Under the pieces are notes generated by a model. It ran no database searches. It had not been told where the DNA came from and saw nothing but the letters and a program-made list of their open reading frames with translations. Made by a program: the position numbers and the translations under genes. Below, in pieces: positions 36,230 through 44,839 of a stretch of 64,000 nucleotides of DNA. Numbering within the stretch: position 1 is the stretch's first letter; every line of letters starts with the position of its first letter. The DNA comes from CAYWIT01 sp964458415 (GTDB lineage: Bacteria; Pseudomonadota; Alphaproteobacteria; Micavibrionales; UBA2020), in NCBI GenBank assembly GCA_964458415.1, contig CAYWIT010000015.1, positions 1 to 64,000 on the forward strand, given 5' to 3'.

Positions 36230-36931
36230 ATGGCAAAGCGCTACTTTTTTCAGGGTCTGCTTGTGGCGGCAGCCCTTTCGTTTTTTTCAGTCAATAGCGC
36301 CTGGGCCAGTTTTGAACAGGGCAAGGAGGCCTATGAACGCAAGAACTGGCAGCAGGCTATTTATTATCTTCGCCCGCTTGCCGAATCCGGCGATGCGCGC
36401 GCCATGATTGTTTTGGGCAACATGTATAGTCAGGGCCTTGGCGTCGCGCAGGATGACAAAGAGGCCTTTTCGCTTTACCTCAAAGCTGCAAGATTGAATC
36501 ATCCGGATGCCATGGCTGCTGTTGGCGCGATGTACCAGCAGGGGCGTGGAACAGCCAAAAATCTGAAATACGCTCTGGGGTGGTATGGCCGCGCTGCACA
36601 AGCCGGGCAAAATGCCGCGGCCACTCTTTACGCCATGCTTCTTTACAGGGGAAACAGAAGCGATGACAAGGCGCAGGAATTAATCCCCGATCATGTTGAA
36701 TCCTATAAGTGGTTTACGATTGCCGCCCGTCAGACGCAGAATAAAAAAACGCAGGCTACATTGCGGCAGATGGCAAGCAAGGTGGCGGAGAACCTCGCCC
36801 ATGCGGATATTGCCAAAGCGGATAGTGCGGCGACGGTATGGAAGCCTGTTGCCACGGAAGCCCTCGGCCCTTTTCCAGAGGAGGCTGATTCTGCCGCAGA
36901 GGATTCTAAGGCGCCCTTACCTCCGCAATAA
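36230..36931 (+). CDS. Secreted Sel1-repeat protein inserted in the phage cluster
   Basis: The protein has 233 residues from ATG 36230, with GGAGGGC six bases upstream. A signal peptide (FFQGLLVAAALSFFSVNSAWA, cleaved near residue 25) leads to at least three Sel1-like repeats (ARAMIVLGNMYSQGLGVAQD, PDAMAAVGAMYQQGRGTAKN, AAATLYAMLLYRGNRSDD). A proline/acidic tail follows. Sel1 proteins act as periplasmic or host-facing adaptors. It runs opposite to the phage genes, between gp8-like and adaptor genes, and overlaps the adaptor by 26 bp. It is probably cargo. Confidence 0.87.
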   Translation: MAKRYFFQGLLVAAALSFFSVNSAWASFEQGKEAYERKNWQQAIYYLRPLAESGDARAMIVLGNMYSQGLGVAQDDKEAFSLYLKAARLNHPDAMAAVGAMYQQGRGTAKNLKYALGWYGRAAQAGQNAAATLYAMLLYRGNRSDDKAQELIPDHVESYKWFTIAARQTQNKKTQATLRQMASKVAENLAHADIAKADSAATVWKPVATEALGPFPEEADSAAEDSKAPLPPQ

Positions 36932-37232
36932 TAACCAGATATTCCAGACGGCTGTCGCGCGGAAGAAGCGAGATAATATTATAAATCCGTGTCCCGTCGG
37001 TCAGCCGCATGTCGGTCGTGATATCAACGCGGTGACGGATGATAATGCGATGTGTGGCGCGCGTGGCAATCTGCCGGAAGCGAAGTTCCTCCCGAAAAGT
37101 CAACGGTGCAATTTCAGCAAAGACTTCCGGATCAGCGGGAATGTCCTGCCAGCTCACGGCGAAGCCGCCGCTGCTGTCGGGCGTCCTGATTTCGCGCTGG
37201 ACGGTCAGGCGTTCGCGGAGCCGGCCGATCAT
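36906..37232 (-). CDS. Phage head-tail adaptor (GTA gp7-like)
   Basis: The 108-residue protein has GRLRERLTVQREIRTPDSSGG and SWQDIPADPEVFAEIAPLTFREELR followed by HRIIIRHRVDIT, the head-tail joining family. It overlaps the connector gene by four bases, and its 3' end overlaps the Sel1 gene on the other strand. Confidence 0.85.
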   Translation of the reverse strand: MIGRLRERLTVQREIRTPDSSGGFAVSWQDIPADPEVFAEIAPLTFREELRFRQIATRATHRIIIRHRVDITTDMRLTDGTRIYNIISLLPRDSRLEYLVIIAEVRAP

Positions 37233-37867
37233 GACAGCCCCATTCTTTTAAAGGGTTGAAACATGTTCTGTGCGCCGGAAGTGGCGAGGGCCGTTGCTGC
37301 TTCATCGCCGCGGTGCGTGTAAAGATGGGCCGCCAGCTGGCGGATTCCTTGACGCAGGGCAGCCGGAATTTTTTCCGGTGTCGCGCCATATCCGGCCCTG
37401 AACTGGATCTCGATGCCGCTGGCATTTCTGCCCGGCGTGGGCGGGCTTATGCCGGATTTCAAGACAATCCGCCCCGGGATTCCGGCATTGTCGGCAAAAT
37501 AGGATGCGGCGGGATATTCCGTTGCGGTATTGTCTTCCGCGTAAATATTGATGCGGATCACGGAGACAAGTGGCGGGTGAGGCAGCACAAGAACCGAGGG
37601 GGCTGAAAGCCGCGCGCCTTCGCGCAGCCCGTCCCACCAAGATTCGCAGGCTTTGCCGGGCCAGCAGTCTAGATAAAGGCTATAGCTGCGGGTAATCAGC
37701 GCGCAGCCCGTAAATTGCTCGCAACTCTGCCGCGCGGCAGCGATCAAACCGGCCAGCAGGTCGTTATCGGTATCATGGTTCAGGCGCAGGTGATTTTTTA
37801 AATCGTCCAGCGTCACCGGCTCGGCGCCGGGAGCAAGGGTTTCCACAAGGCGGCAGGGGGCGGTCAT
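37229..37867 (-). CDS. Head-tail connector (gp6/phiE125 gp8-like)
   Basis: The 212-residue protein starts with EPVTLDDLKNHLRLNHDTDNDLL-type sequence (TLDDLKNHLRLNHDTDND), then LIAAARQSCEQFTGCALIT and a C-terminal segment with IPAALRQGIRQLAAHLYTHR. This is the canonical adaptor-ring pattern that joins portal and tail. Confidence 0.85.
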   Translation of the reverse strand: MTAPCRLVETLAPGAEPVTLDDLKNHLRLNHDTDNDLLAGLIAAARQSCEQFTGCALITRSYSLYLDCWPGKACESWWDGLREGARLSAPSVLVLPHPPLVSVIRINIYAEDNTATEYPAASYFADNAGIPGRIVLKSGISPPTPGRNASGIEIQFRAGYGATPEKIPAALRQGIRQLAAHLYTHRGDEAATALATSGAQNMFQPFKRMGLS

Positions 37868-37890
37868 GATACTTCTCTTGAAACAGGTTT

Positions 37891-37933
37891 AAAAAAAGAG
37901 GGTGAGAGCGGGCATGTACTGGCCCCCACCCTC
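37891..37933 (-). terminator. Rho-independent terminator after the 149-residue gene
   Basis: On the minus strand GAGGGTG (37933-37927) pairs with CACCCTC (37904-37898), followed by seven T residues. It lies between the 37957 gene and the connector gene and could lower downstream expression. Confidence 0.7.
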
Positions 37934-37956
37934 AGGCGCAGGTGGAGGTCGTCAAA

Positions 37957-38406
37957 TCAGGCATTGTCAACGGGGGTTTCATGAGCCATGCCTTTGAGCG
38001 CCAGCATCGCAATCGGGCCGCCCGTTGCAAGGGAAATGGGGGTTGCGGTCACCTTGACAAAACGCTTGCCGCCACGATATCCGATAACATGACGCTTGTT
38101 TTCCTTGCCTGAGGCATCAATGCTGGCAAACACACCGGAAGACAGGCCTGTAAAGTTCAACACGTCTTCATCGCTGCAAGCGGCATAGGCGCCAGGAGCG
38201 CCGGAGCCGTCATCGTCGGCCTGTTCGATTTTGAGATCGATACGTACTGATGCGCTCAGGGTATCGGCAATATTGCCGACGGCGACGACGATGGCCAGAT
38301 CCTCGAATCCCTGCAGGTCAATATCGCCGGAGTTCAGGGCGGCGGCCTGAATCGTCTGGGGGTTGAGCGGCTGGGCAATCACGACATTATTCACGATGTT
38401 ATGCAT
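37957..38406 (-). CDS. Phage structural protein, probable capsid decoration protein
   Basis: The protein has 149 residues from ATG 38404-38406, with AAAGGA seven bases upstream. It follows the capsid gene. It is a beta-rich protein (DLQGFEDLAIVVAVGNIADT, RIDLKIEQADDD, KRFVKVTATPISLATGGPI). Position and size fit a head decoration protein. The family was not firmly recognised. Confidence 0.65.
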   Translation of the reverse strand: MHNIVNNVVIAQPLNPQTIQAAALNSGDIDLQGFEDLAIVVAVGNIADTLSASVRIDLKIEQADDDGSGAPGAYAACSDEDVLNFTGLSSGVFASIDASGKENKRHVIGYRGGKRFVKVTATPISLATGGPIAMLALKGMAHETPVDNA

Positions 38407-38436
38407 GAAAAATCCTTTCATTTATGCGTTAAAAAG

Positions 38437-38546
38437 GCTGCGGGGGGATACCTTTTCGCGGTTTTTTAAACCGGAGGCGGGAGGGGCGCCCGCATGGAAA
38501 AAGCATCCCCCGCAGCGGCGCGCCCGGTTTGGGGAGACGGCGCGCC
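38437..38546 (-). repeat. Structured intergenic region with two nested hairpins after the capsid gene
   Basis: GCTGCGGGGGGAT (38437-38449) pairs with ATCCCCCGCAGC (38505-38516) with one bulge. Next to it GGCGCGCC occurs at 38517-38524 and 38539-38546 and can form a second hairpin. On the minus strand the larger stem is followed by CCTTTTTAAC, so it may be a leaky terminator that makes capsid mRNA more abundant. Confidence 0.5.
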
Positions 38547-38559
38547 AATCAGTTTAGGT

Positions 38560-39864
38560 TCAGGCAACGGCGAATTTCATCAGCTTGATAGCTTCAAAAT
38601 TCACGACGTCGCCGCCGACGCGTTTTGTCGTGTAGAACTTGACATACGGCTTGGCGGTGAAACTGTCGCGCAGGATGCGGGTTCCCTGACGATCAACGAT
38701 CTGATATCCGGCATTGAAATCGCCGAAAGCGATCGAAAGGCTGTTGGCTGCAATCGCCGGCATGTCCTCCGCTTCCATGACGTTGAACCCGAGCAGCGTG
38801 CCGCCCTGTTTCATCTGGAAGTCCGGCTGCCAGAGATAGTTTCCGGCCGTATCTTTCAGCTTGCGGACTTCGGCGAGGGTGGTGCGCTTCATCATAAAGA
38901 CGGCATTTTCGCGATAGGCGGATTTAAGGCCGAAGACAAGGTTGATCAGGGCATCACCCGGGTCTGTTGCGGCAAAGGCGCCGGCGGCACCGGAGGGGAG
39001 CTGCTCGATCACGGAAAATCCTGCAGCGCTGGGTGTTCCCGCGGCATAAGTCAGGAAACCGCGGGGCTTGCGTACGCCGTTTCCGCTGACAAAGGCCTCG
39101 TTCTCCATGCGGGTGAATTTTTCCGCGATTTTTCCGGCCAGCCATTCTTCGACGTTAAACAGGGCATCGTCGAGAAGTTTTTGTGTGGCGCGGGGCTCGG
39201 CATATTGTTCGTGAACGGGAATGCGGTATTCGCCGATTTTCGGTGCGGCGGTTTCCGTCCGGGTTTCCGTTTCCCCGACCCATCCGGAGGAGGCTTCATT
39301 GAGATCGTTAAAGCCCTCCAGAGCGTCCGTGCCAATAGTCAGGACATTGGCGACCTGCCGCAGCGGGGATGTTTCGCGCACCAGCGCGGCGATACGTCCG
39401 GACATGTCCGGCGTGACGGCATAACCGCCATCGGGGTCCGAGCCGACGGCAAGAGCCTTGACCTCGTCGATAGCCGAACCTGCATTGTTCTTGCGCAGGT
39501 AATTGCTGAAAGAGGATTTATACTGGCGATAGGCATCAATGCCGAGCTCGCTCTGGCTATGGCCCTTGCGTTCCAGCAGGAAGGCCTCGGCTTCTTTCCA
39601 TTCATCGCCGCCCATGCCGCGCGGCGAACGGCCCAGAGCGGTTTCAATCTGGTCAACACGGCGTTTGGCGGTGTCAGCGGCGTCAATCGCGCGGCTGATT
39701 TCGCTGTTCAGGCGGTTCACCTTCATTTCCGTCAGGGGATCGGCGGCGCCGCGGCGCTCGATTTCGCGCAAACGCTGGTCGTTGGCGTCCTTGAATGATT
39801 CAAAAGCGCGGCCAAGGTCATAAACCGTGGAACGTACGTCCGGATTACGGGTGTCATTTGTCAT
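38560..39864 (-). CDS. HK97-fold major capsid protein (GTA gp5-like)
   Basis: The 434-residue protein has an N-terminal helical delta-like region (about 1-120, probably a scaffold removed by the protease). The capsid body follows, with GGYAVTPDMSGRIAALVRETSPLRQVA, EASSGWVGETETR and the capsid signatures FMMKRTTLAEVRKLKD, LLGFNVMEAEDMP. It is the shell subunit. It follows the prohead protease directly. Confidence 0.93.
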   Translation of the reverse strand: MTNDTRNPDVRSTVYDLGRAFESFKDANDQRLREIERRGAADPLTEMKVNRLNSEISRAIDAADTAKRRVDQIETALGRSPRGMGGDEWKEAEAFLLERKGHSQSELGIDAYRQYKSSFSNYLRKNNAGSAIDEVKALAVGSDPDGGYAVTPDMSGRIAALVRETSPLRQVANVLTIGTDALEGFNDLNEASSGWVGETETRTETAAPKIGEYRIPVHEQYAEPRATQKLLDDALFNVEEWLAGKIAEKFTRMENEAFVSGNGVRKPRGFLTYAAGTPSAAGFSVIEQLPSGAAGAFAATDPGDALINLVFGLKSAYRENAVFMMKRTTLAEVRKLKDTAGNYLWQPDFQMKQGGTLLGFNVMEAEDMPAIAANSLSIAFGDFNAGYQIVDRQGTRILRDSFTAKPYVKFYTTKRVGGDVVNFEAIKLMKFAVA

Positions 39865-39890
39865 GATGTGTCCTTTTGTAAGGGGGTGAT

Positions 39891-40580
39891 TTAATTTCCG
39901 GCCAGTCGCCGGAGCGTCTCCGTCAGCGCCGTAATGGCGTGAAGGTCGTCATCGTCTCCGCTTGCAGCCGCTTCCCGCGGCAGGAGGGATTTGTAGCCAA
40001 AGGAGAGAAGCCCTTTGGCTTGTTTGCGGCTCAGGCCTGCTTCCCGCAGGAAGGCCTCAAATTCACGTTCGGTGGGAACCCCTCCGGCGGCAAATGCCGA
40101 TTTGACGCGCAGGATTCGTGCCGCGTCATTGGCCGGAAAGGTGACCATGGAAACCTCCAGCAGCGCGATATCCGTCAGGATACGCACACCGGATTTTTCG
40201 TCGAAATGGGATTCTCTTGTCCTGTAACCGATCGAGAGGCCGGTGACGACATTTTCGCGCAAAAGCTTCCAGGCCTCTTTTGCCCGCGGGATATCATTGA
40301 TAAAAAGCTCCCCCTTGACAAAAAGGCCGTGATTGTCCTCATGCATGTCCCGCCATGCTCCCAGCGGCTCCCGTATGTCATGCTGCCAGAGCAGCGGGGG
40401 CAATCTGTGCTCCGTCCTGAATTCCTGCAGGCTCTTGCTGAAAGCGCCTGGCGCAATCCTGTCGTGGACGGCATCGGTCATGTCAAAGACCGAGGCATAT
40501 CCTTCAAAGACACCGGTTTCGGCAATGAATTTCAGTTCAAGCGGACTGTCAAAATGCGGATAAGAAAACAGGGATGTCAT
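39891..40580 (-). CDS. HK97 family prohead protease
   Basis: The 229-residue serine protease has EGYASVFDMTDAVHDRIAPGAF, then the catalytic His (LLWQHD, residue 67) and Ser (VVTGLSIGYR, Ser116). The LLEVSMVTFPANDAARI segment completes the herpesvirus-like fold. It trims the capsid N-terminus during maturation. The C-terminus ends in a conserved ETLRRLAGN. Confidence 0.9.
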   Translation of the reverse strand: MTSLFSYPHFDSPLELKFIAETGVFEGYASVFDMTDAVHDRIAPGAFSKSLQEFRTEHRLPPLLWQHDIREPLGAWRDMHEDNHGLFVKGELFINDIPRAKEAWKLLRENVVTGLSIGYRTRESHFDEKSGVRILTDIALLEVSMVTFPANDAARILRVKSAFAAGGVPTEREFEAFLREAGLSRKQAKGLLSFGYKSLLPREAAASGDDDDLHAITALTETLRRLAGN

Positions 40581-40604
40581 ACAAGGCGCCTTTTCAGTGG
40601 AGTC

Positions 40605-40949
40605 TCAGGAAATAACCGGATCAATTTGAATCGGCCCTTCGGCAACGATCAGTCCGTCGCCGTTTTTCGTGATTTTAAGCTGGGCGAAAAAAACGCCGCG
40701 CAGAGGGCTGCCTTCCGCGGCAAGCTCCGCTGTATTGAAAGTGACAGAGGCGATATTGCCGGAAAGCGTTATGCCTGCGGTCTGCGTTTTTGTCACAAGT
40801 GCGGGTTCATCGGCATGGCGGGCAATTTTGTAAGTCGCTTCCGCGCCGTCAACGGGAACGGCGAGGCCGTTTTGATCGGTAATGGTAAAGACAATATTGA
40901 CCGGCTCCCCGCTTTTGGCGGAAATCAGGTTGTGTTTGATGCTGTGCAT
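40605..40949 (-). CDS. Hypothetical phage protein with beta-sandwich pattern
   Basis: The protein has 114 residues from ATG 40947-40949, preceded by GAGAGG. The frame extends upstream without support. It contains NIVFTITDQNGLAVPVDGAEATYKIARHA, FNTAELAAEGSPLRGVFFAQLKIT. Such small Ig-like proteins (BppU-type fold) often neighbour fibre genes. A structural role is likely but not proven. Confidence 0.65.
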   Translation of the reverse strand: MHSIKHNLISAKSGEPVNIVFTITDQNGLAVPVDGAEATYKIARHADEPALVTKTQTAGITLSGNIASVTFNTAELAAEGSPLRGVFFAQLKITKNGDGLIVAEGPIQIDPVIS

Positions 40950-40957
40950 AAAGCCTC

Positions 40958-41176
40958 TCAGAACGAAATGGTAACGGGAATATTCTCGTCTTTGGAATAA
41001 AGCGCCTTTGCCGTTGTTGTGGCGGCAAAACACGCGGTATTGGCAGCGGTCTTGTCGAAAACTGCTTTGAGCGCAAAAACGCGATGGTGCAGGTAAAACG
41101 GCAGATCTGCCAGAGGGGAGATAGCAGTTCCTTCACTGCCGCCGACCGGCATGGTGCCAATGGCAAATCCTGGCAT
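40958..41176 (-). CDS. Small hypothetical phage protein
   Basis: The 72-residue protein has FAIGTMPVGGSEGTAISPLA, LHHRVFALKAVFDKTAAN. It lies between the 40605 gene and the second fibre-like gene, packed on the same strand with short spacers (8 and 24 bases). An AAAGGATC site lies just before the ATG. No family was recognised. Confidence 0.55.
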   Translation of the reverse strand: MPGFAIGTMPVGGSEGTAISPLADLPFYLHHRVFALKAVFDKTAANTACFAATTTAKALYSKDENIPVTISF

Positions 41177-41200
41177 GGTTGATCCTTTAGGCCTGATGTT

Positions 41201-42265
41201 TTATGCGATCCAGGTATATGAACTGCCGGTTGTTCCGCCGCCACCGCCTGTGGGAAAGTCTATGGCGGAGATCAGGAGCCCGACCGCGGCGATCCTTGTT
41301 GTGTCGTCAGTCCAGTCGCCTGTTCCCGTGGGGTCCTTGGCGCTGGTATAAAAACCGCGCACCCCATGCGTGTCTTGCGCCCGTATTGCGGCGCTGGCGT
41401 ATTCACGGTAATAAAACGACAGGTTTGTAGCGGATGAAGGCTCGACGGCGATTCGATAATCGGTATTCGCCGAAAGCGCGACTTCTGCCGTAAAAAGCCG
41501 GTAGTTGAGCGTTCCTGTCGCGGTAACTGGCGTGTTGTCATCGTTTGTTACCGCAGCCAGCACCGTTACCCCGTCGGAATCGTACAGCTTTATGACGGCA
41601 GGTCCGTCAAAGTCAGCAACGACCCATATTCCACTGGCTTTTGCGGCGTAGGGAATGTTGATAACGTTTCCGATAACGTCTGGCGTCGAGGTGTTGTTAT
41701 AGGTTGCAAGGTAATTTGTGCTTCCTACGCCATGAATTCCCTCCATCGGGTAATATCCGTTGGTGGAAAAGTAGAGCGCGGCGACAATGCCGGCAGCTGT
41801 GAAAGAGGCCCAGGACGTTGTATATGCGGACAATGTGGGAAAGCCGAGCTTGTCAAATTCGGAACCGGTGGAATAATGTATTTGTCCGGCAAAAGTTCCG
41901 CTGCCTCTGGTGATGACGACCGCAAATATATCTCCAGCCGTCAATGCCGCACCAGCGGTCAGCGTTACTTCAAACCATGTATTATCGTCGGTGGCGTTGA
42001 TTGTTTGCGTTACATTGGTATTGGTTCCCCAAAGCGTGCCTGTCGGAAATCCGCTGCTGTCAACGGTCTCGATTCTGATATCAAGATCGCCGCTTGTCGT
42101 CACTGTTTTGGTAAAAAAGCCGACTTTGGTCAGGGTGTCTGTAACGGGGGCATTAAATATGAAAGCTGTCTTTTCACCATCGGCGTCAATTGTGGTATTT
42201 CCCAGTGACGGAATGCCCCCCATGGCTTTGGGAATTTCCAACCCGTAAATGGTCTGATACGTCAT
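41201..42265 (-). CDS. Fibre-like phage protein 2
   Basis: The 354-residue protein is rich in Thr, Ser, Gly and aromatic residues, without charged helices. Repeated beta patterns are TAFIFNAPVTDTLTKVGFF, SGDLDIRIETVDSSGFPTG, TAGDIFAVVITRGSGTFAG. It ends in a Gly-rich tail (PTGGGGGTTGSSYTW). It is probably a structural fibre or envelope-binding protein. Its start overlaps a tiny ORF. Confidence 0.72.
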   Translation of the reverse strand: MTYQTIYGLEIPKAMGGIPSLGNTTIDADGEKTAFIFNAPVTDTLTKVGFFTKTVTTSGDLDIRIETVDSSGFPTGTLWGTNTNVTQTINATDDNTWFEVTLTAGAALTAGDIFAVVITRGSGTFAGQIHYSTGSEFDKLGFPTLSAYTTSWASFTAAGIVAALYFSTNGYYPMEGIHGVGSTNYLATYNNTSTPDVIGNVINIPYAAKASGIWVVADFDGPAVIKLYDSDGVTVLAAVTNDDNTPVTATGTLNYRLFTAEVALSANTDYRIAVEPSSATNLSFYYREYASAAIRAQDTHGVRGFYTSAKDPTGTGDWTDDTTRIAAVGLLISAIDFPTGGGGGTTGSSYTWIA

Positions 42266-42336
42266 GCTGTTGCCTCGATTTCAAATTTGAAGGGCCGGTC
42301 ATTGCCGCCAACGGCTATAAAATTCCGGCGGCGCAT
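42262..42336 (-). CDS. Possible 24-residue peptide overlapping the fibre start
   Basis: From ATG 42334-42336 the frame encodes 24 residues, including RRRNFIAVGGNDRPFKFEIE. It ends in a TGA that overlaps the ATG of the fibre gene (ATGA). No good ribosome site is seen. It might be a leader or a remnant of a larger gene, since the same frame stays open upstream without a start. Confidence 0.35.
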   Translation of the reverse strand: MRRRNFIAVGGNDRPFKFEIEATA

Positions 42337-42364
42337 TCTGCCGAAAATTTCAGGAGGGTATAGA

Positions 42365-43564
42365 TCATGTTCGCGTTCCTTTCACAATGACTGAAACTTT
42401 CGTCACGGTTGTCGCGCTATCGACGTTAAAGGCGATGACATCACCGGCAGAGACGGCTGTCGTCCATGTGGAAAGGGCATTATCCTGATTTTTCTGCGCG
42501 GAGGAAAGCGTCGGCTTTTCTGTGCCGGCAATCGTGTCGGCCGCCGTCGGCGGAAAGTTGGCGTAGCTATCTTTCCAGACATCGATAATAATTGAGCCGG
42601 GTTGATCGGCGAGGATATCCCATCCCGTGACAGTCATCGCGTAGGGAACTGTAATATAGCCTTTCACGCCTGTCGTAATCGCGGTGCCGCCGCCATCGAT
42701 CGTGATGCCGAACGCCGCAGCCAGAACATTGCCTGAAGCCGAAATTGTCGGGTTTCCCGAGACGCCATCTCCGTCCGAAACTGCAATCCCCGCGCCAGCA
42801 GTAATTGTGCGGCCGGTAAAGGTATCGGTGGCGATCTGTGTCAGCAATCCGCTTGCACTATGGGCGGCCAGCGCAGTCAGGGTAGCGTCGGCGGGCTGGT
42901 ACACGCCGTTGTGGTTATGCGCCGCAGCGGCATAGCGGGCATCGGCATCCGCCCGCGTCGGGATATCGCTTGCGTTCGCAACGCCCATCAGGCGTTTGGC
43001 GAAGATATCCGCCGCTGTTTGCTCTATCAGGCCAGCTGTTGCGTCAAGCCCTGCCAGAGAGGTCAGGGTTGTATCCGCGGCCTGCTTGGCGGCAAGCAGG
43101 GTATCTGTTTGCGGGGCGGTGTAGTAATTGACGGCATTTTGTGCCGCCATGGTGCCGGCATCGCTGATCTGAGCCAAAAGATGCGTGTGGCCCAGAGAGG
43201 CTTTGCCATCAAGGGCGGCCTGCAGTCCGGAGACGCTGGGAATACTGAGGGGCAAAATAGCCTGATATTGCGTAGGGATATCGTTTATCGCCTCTTTTTC
43301 ACCGGCAGAAAAATTGACAGCGGTGCCGCTGTTGCTCGAGGCTATGATAGTATCACGGGCAAGGGTCGTCGCATCCTGCAAGTGCCCGGTTCCGATCTCC
43401 CATTCAGACGCCGTTGTATGGCTGATGAAATAGAAGAACATATCGCTGCCGCCGGTACCAAAGGCCTGATAAAAGGATTGCCGGCCTGCCAGCGCGGATA
43501 GGGTGATATTCCCCGCTCCTTCCGAGGTTGTGCGTTGATGCACAAGGTTTGATATCAGTGCCAT
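42365..43564 (-). CDS. Fibre-like phage protein 1
   Basis: The 399-residue protein has the tail-fibre signatures ALISNLVHQRTTSEGAGNITL, GLQAALDGKASLGHTHLLAQI, RADADARYAAAAHNHNGVYQPA. The HNHxGVYxPA and GHTHxxxDI patterns are typical of collar/fibre repeats. The C-terminal part (about 275-395) has a beta-sandwich rich in Asp, Thr and Val. It is located upstream of the capsid genes, unlike most fibres, which follow the tip gene. Confidence 0.8.
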   Translation of the reverse strand: MALISNLVHQRTTSEGAGNITLSALAGRQSFYQAFGTGGSDMFFYFISHTTASEWEIGTGHLQDATTLARDTIIASSNSGTAVNFSAGEKEAINDIPTQYQAILPLSIPSVSGLQAALDGKASLGHTHLLAQISDAGTMAAQNAVNYYTAPQTDTLLAAKQAADTTLTSLAGLDATAGLIEQTAADIFAKRLMGVANASDIPTRADADARYAAAAHNHNGVYQPADATLTALAAHSASGLLTQIATDTFTGRTITAGAGIAVSDGDGVSGNPTISASGNVLAAAFGITIDGGGTAITTGVKGYITVPYAMTVTGWDILADQPGSIIIDVWKDSYANFPPTAADTIAGTEKPTLSSAQKNQDNALSTWTTAVSAGDVIAFNVDSATTVTKVSVIVKGTRT

Positions 43565-43611
43565 AGCGGGGTCCTTGTTTTTCCAGCGGGTGTTTTGCTT
43601 GGGCTCTTGGC

Positions 43612-44820
43612 CTAGCCGAGGTTGTCGCCGCCCTTCAGGGGGGGCAGGCCGAATTTTTCTCTTTTTTCGTTAACCGTCATAAATCCGGCGCTTGATATTT
43701 TTTCCCAGTAACGATCCCGCCGCGGCGCCAGCGCCTCGATTGCGTCCAGATCAAAATCAAGAACAAGATTTTCACCGAATTTTGGCGCCAGCCAGCCGTT
43801 GAATTCGTCACGGATATGGCCCAGCAGGGGCAGCACGGCATCATCGAAGAGCGCCAGACGGGCTTGTTCAAAGTTGGCAAAGGTCAGCGAGCCGTCAATG
43901 CCGATAAGTTGGGGCGGAATGTGAAAGGCCAGCGCGATTTCGCGTGCCGAGCCGTCCTTGCCGGCGAGCCAGTCCATTTCCTTTGGCGAGAGGGACATTT
44001 CCCGCCAGTCCAGCCCGCCTTCAAGAACAAGCGGGCGGCCGGCATTGGCGGAGCCTGAAAAATACTGTTCGAGTTCCGCCTTCAGGGTTTGCCGTTGTGC
44101 TTCTGTCAGGCTATCCGGAGAATCCGGATGGGCGGGGTTAAAGACCAGTGCGCCGGAGGGGCGTCCGCTCATCTGCAAAAGCGCGGCGTTCCATTTCGCG
44201 GCATCATTATGCTGGTCGATACTAATGGCCGCGGCCTCCAGCGGGCTCATCCCGTACCAGTCGTCCAGCGGATGGAAAGCTTTTAAATGCAGGATTTCAG
44301 CCTGTCCGGTCAGCGGGCTGGCCGGAAATTCAACGGTTCTTCCGCCAGCCTGATAACGGTAGGAAGCTGGCAAACCGTGATTGCCGGGCACAATACGCAT
44401 CCGGTCCGGGCGCAAGGCCCAGAGTTCAAGCGGCGGGCCGCCGCCGGGGCTGACAGCTTCGATATAGCTGTTTCCGGAGATCAGGTAAAATCCAGCCAGC
44501 GCTTCAAAGAACTCGGCCCGTGCTTGCAGTGGATTGGGCCGTGCCAGCAAGGAAAGCAGGGGGTGGTCTGTTAGTCTTGTTTTTGTTTCTCCGCCGGTTT
44601 CAAAAAGCCGCCAGGGAACAGAGGCCAGATTCTGGCTGATCAGCTTGATACAGCGATAGGCGATGACGTTTTTCTGGAAGCCTTCCTCGGCAAGCCGGTC
44701 GTACTGGCGCGGCGTGAAGCGGGCCTGCCGCGTACCCAGTTGTACCAGTAAAGGGCCGGTCCGGCTGGCTTTGGCTTCGCGCCGTAAGAAACGGTCAAAA
44801 GGATTGAAGGCGCGCGTCAT
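43612..44820 (-). CDS. HK97 family portal protein (GTA gp3-like)
   Basis: The 402-residue protein has NVIAYRCIKLISQNLASVPWRLFE, RPNPLQARAEFFEALAGFYLISGNSYIE and the DWREMSLSPKEMDWLAGK, FHIPPQLIGIDGSLTFANFEQA patterns of the HK97 portal family. It forms the DNA-gating ring at one capsid vertex. It follows the large terminase as usual. Confidence 0.92.
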   Translation of the reverse strand: MTRAFNPFDRFLRREAKASRTGPLLVQLGTRQARFTPRQYDRLAEEGFQKNVIAYRCIKLISQNLASVPWRLFETGGETKTRLTDHPLLSLLARPNPLQARAEFFEALAGFYLISGNSYIEAVSPGGGPPLELWALRPDRMRIVPGNHGLPASYRYQAGGRTVEFPASPLTGQAEILHLKAFHPLDDWYGMSPLEAAAISIDQHNDAAKWNAALLQMSGRPSGALVFNPAHPDSPDSLTEAQRQTLKAELEQYFSGSANAGRPLVLEGGLDWREMSLSPKEMDWLAGKDGSAREIALAFHIPPQLIGIDGSLTFANFEQARLALFDDAVLPLLGHIRDEFNGWLAPKFGENLVLDFDLDAIEALAPRRDRYWEKISSAGFMTVNEKREKFGLPPLKGGDNLG

Positions 44821-44839
44821 GAATGTCTCCTTTGGAAAA

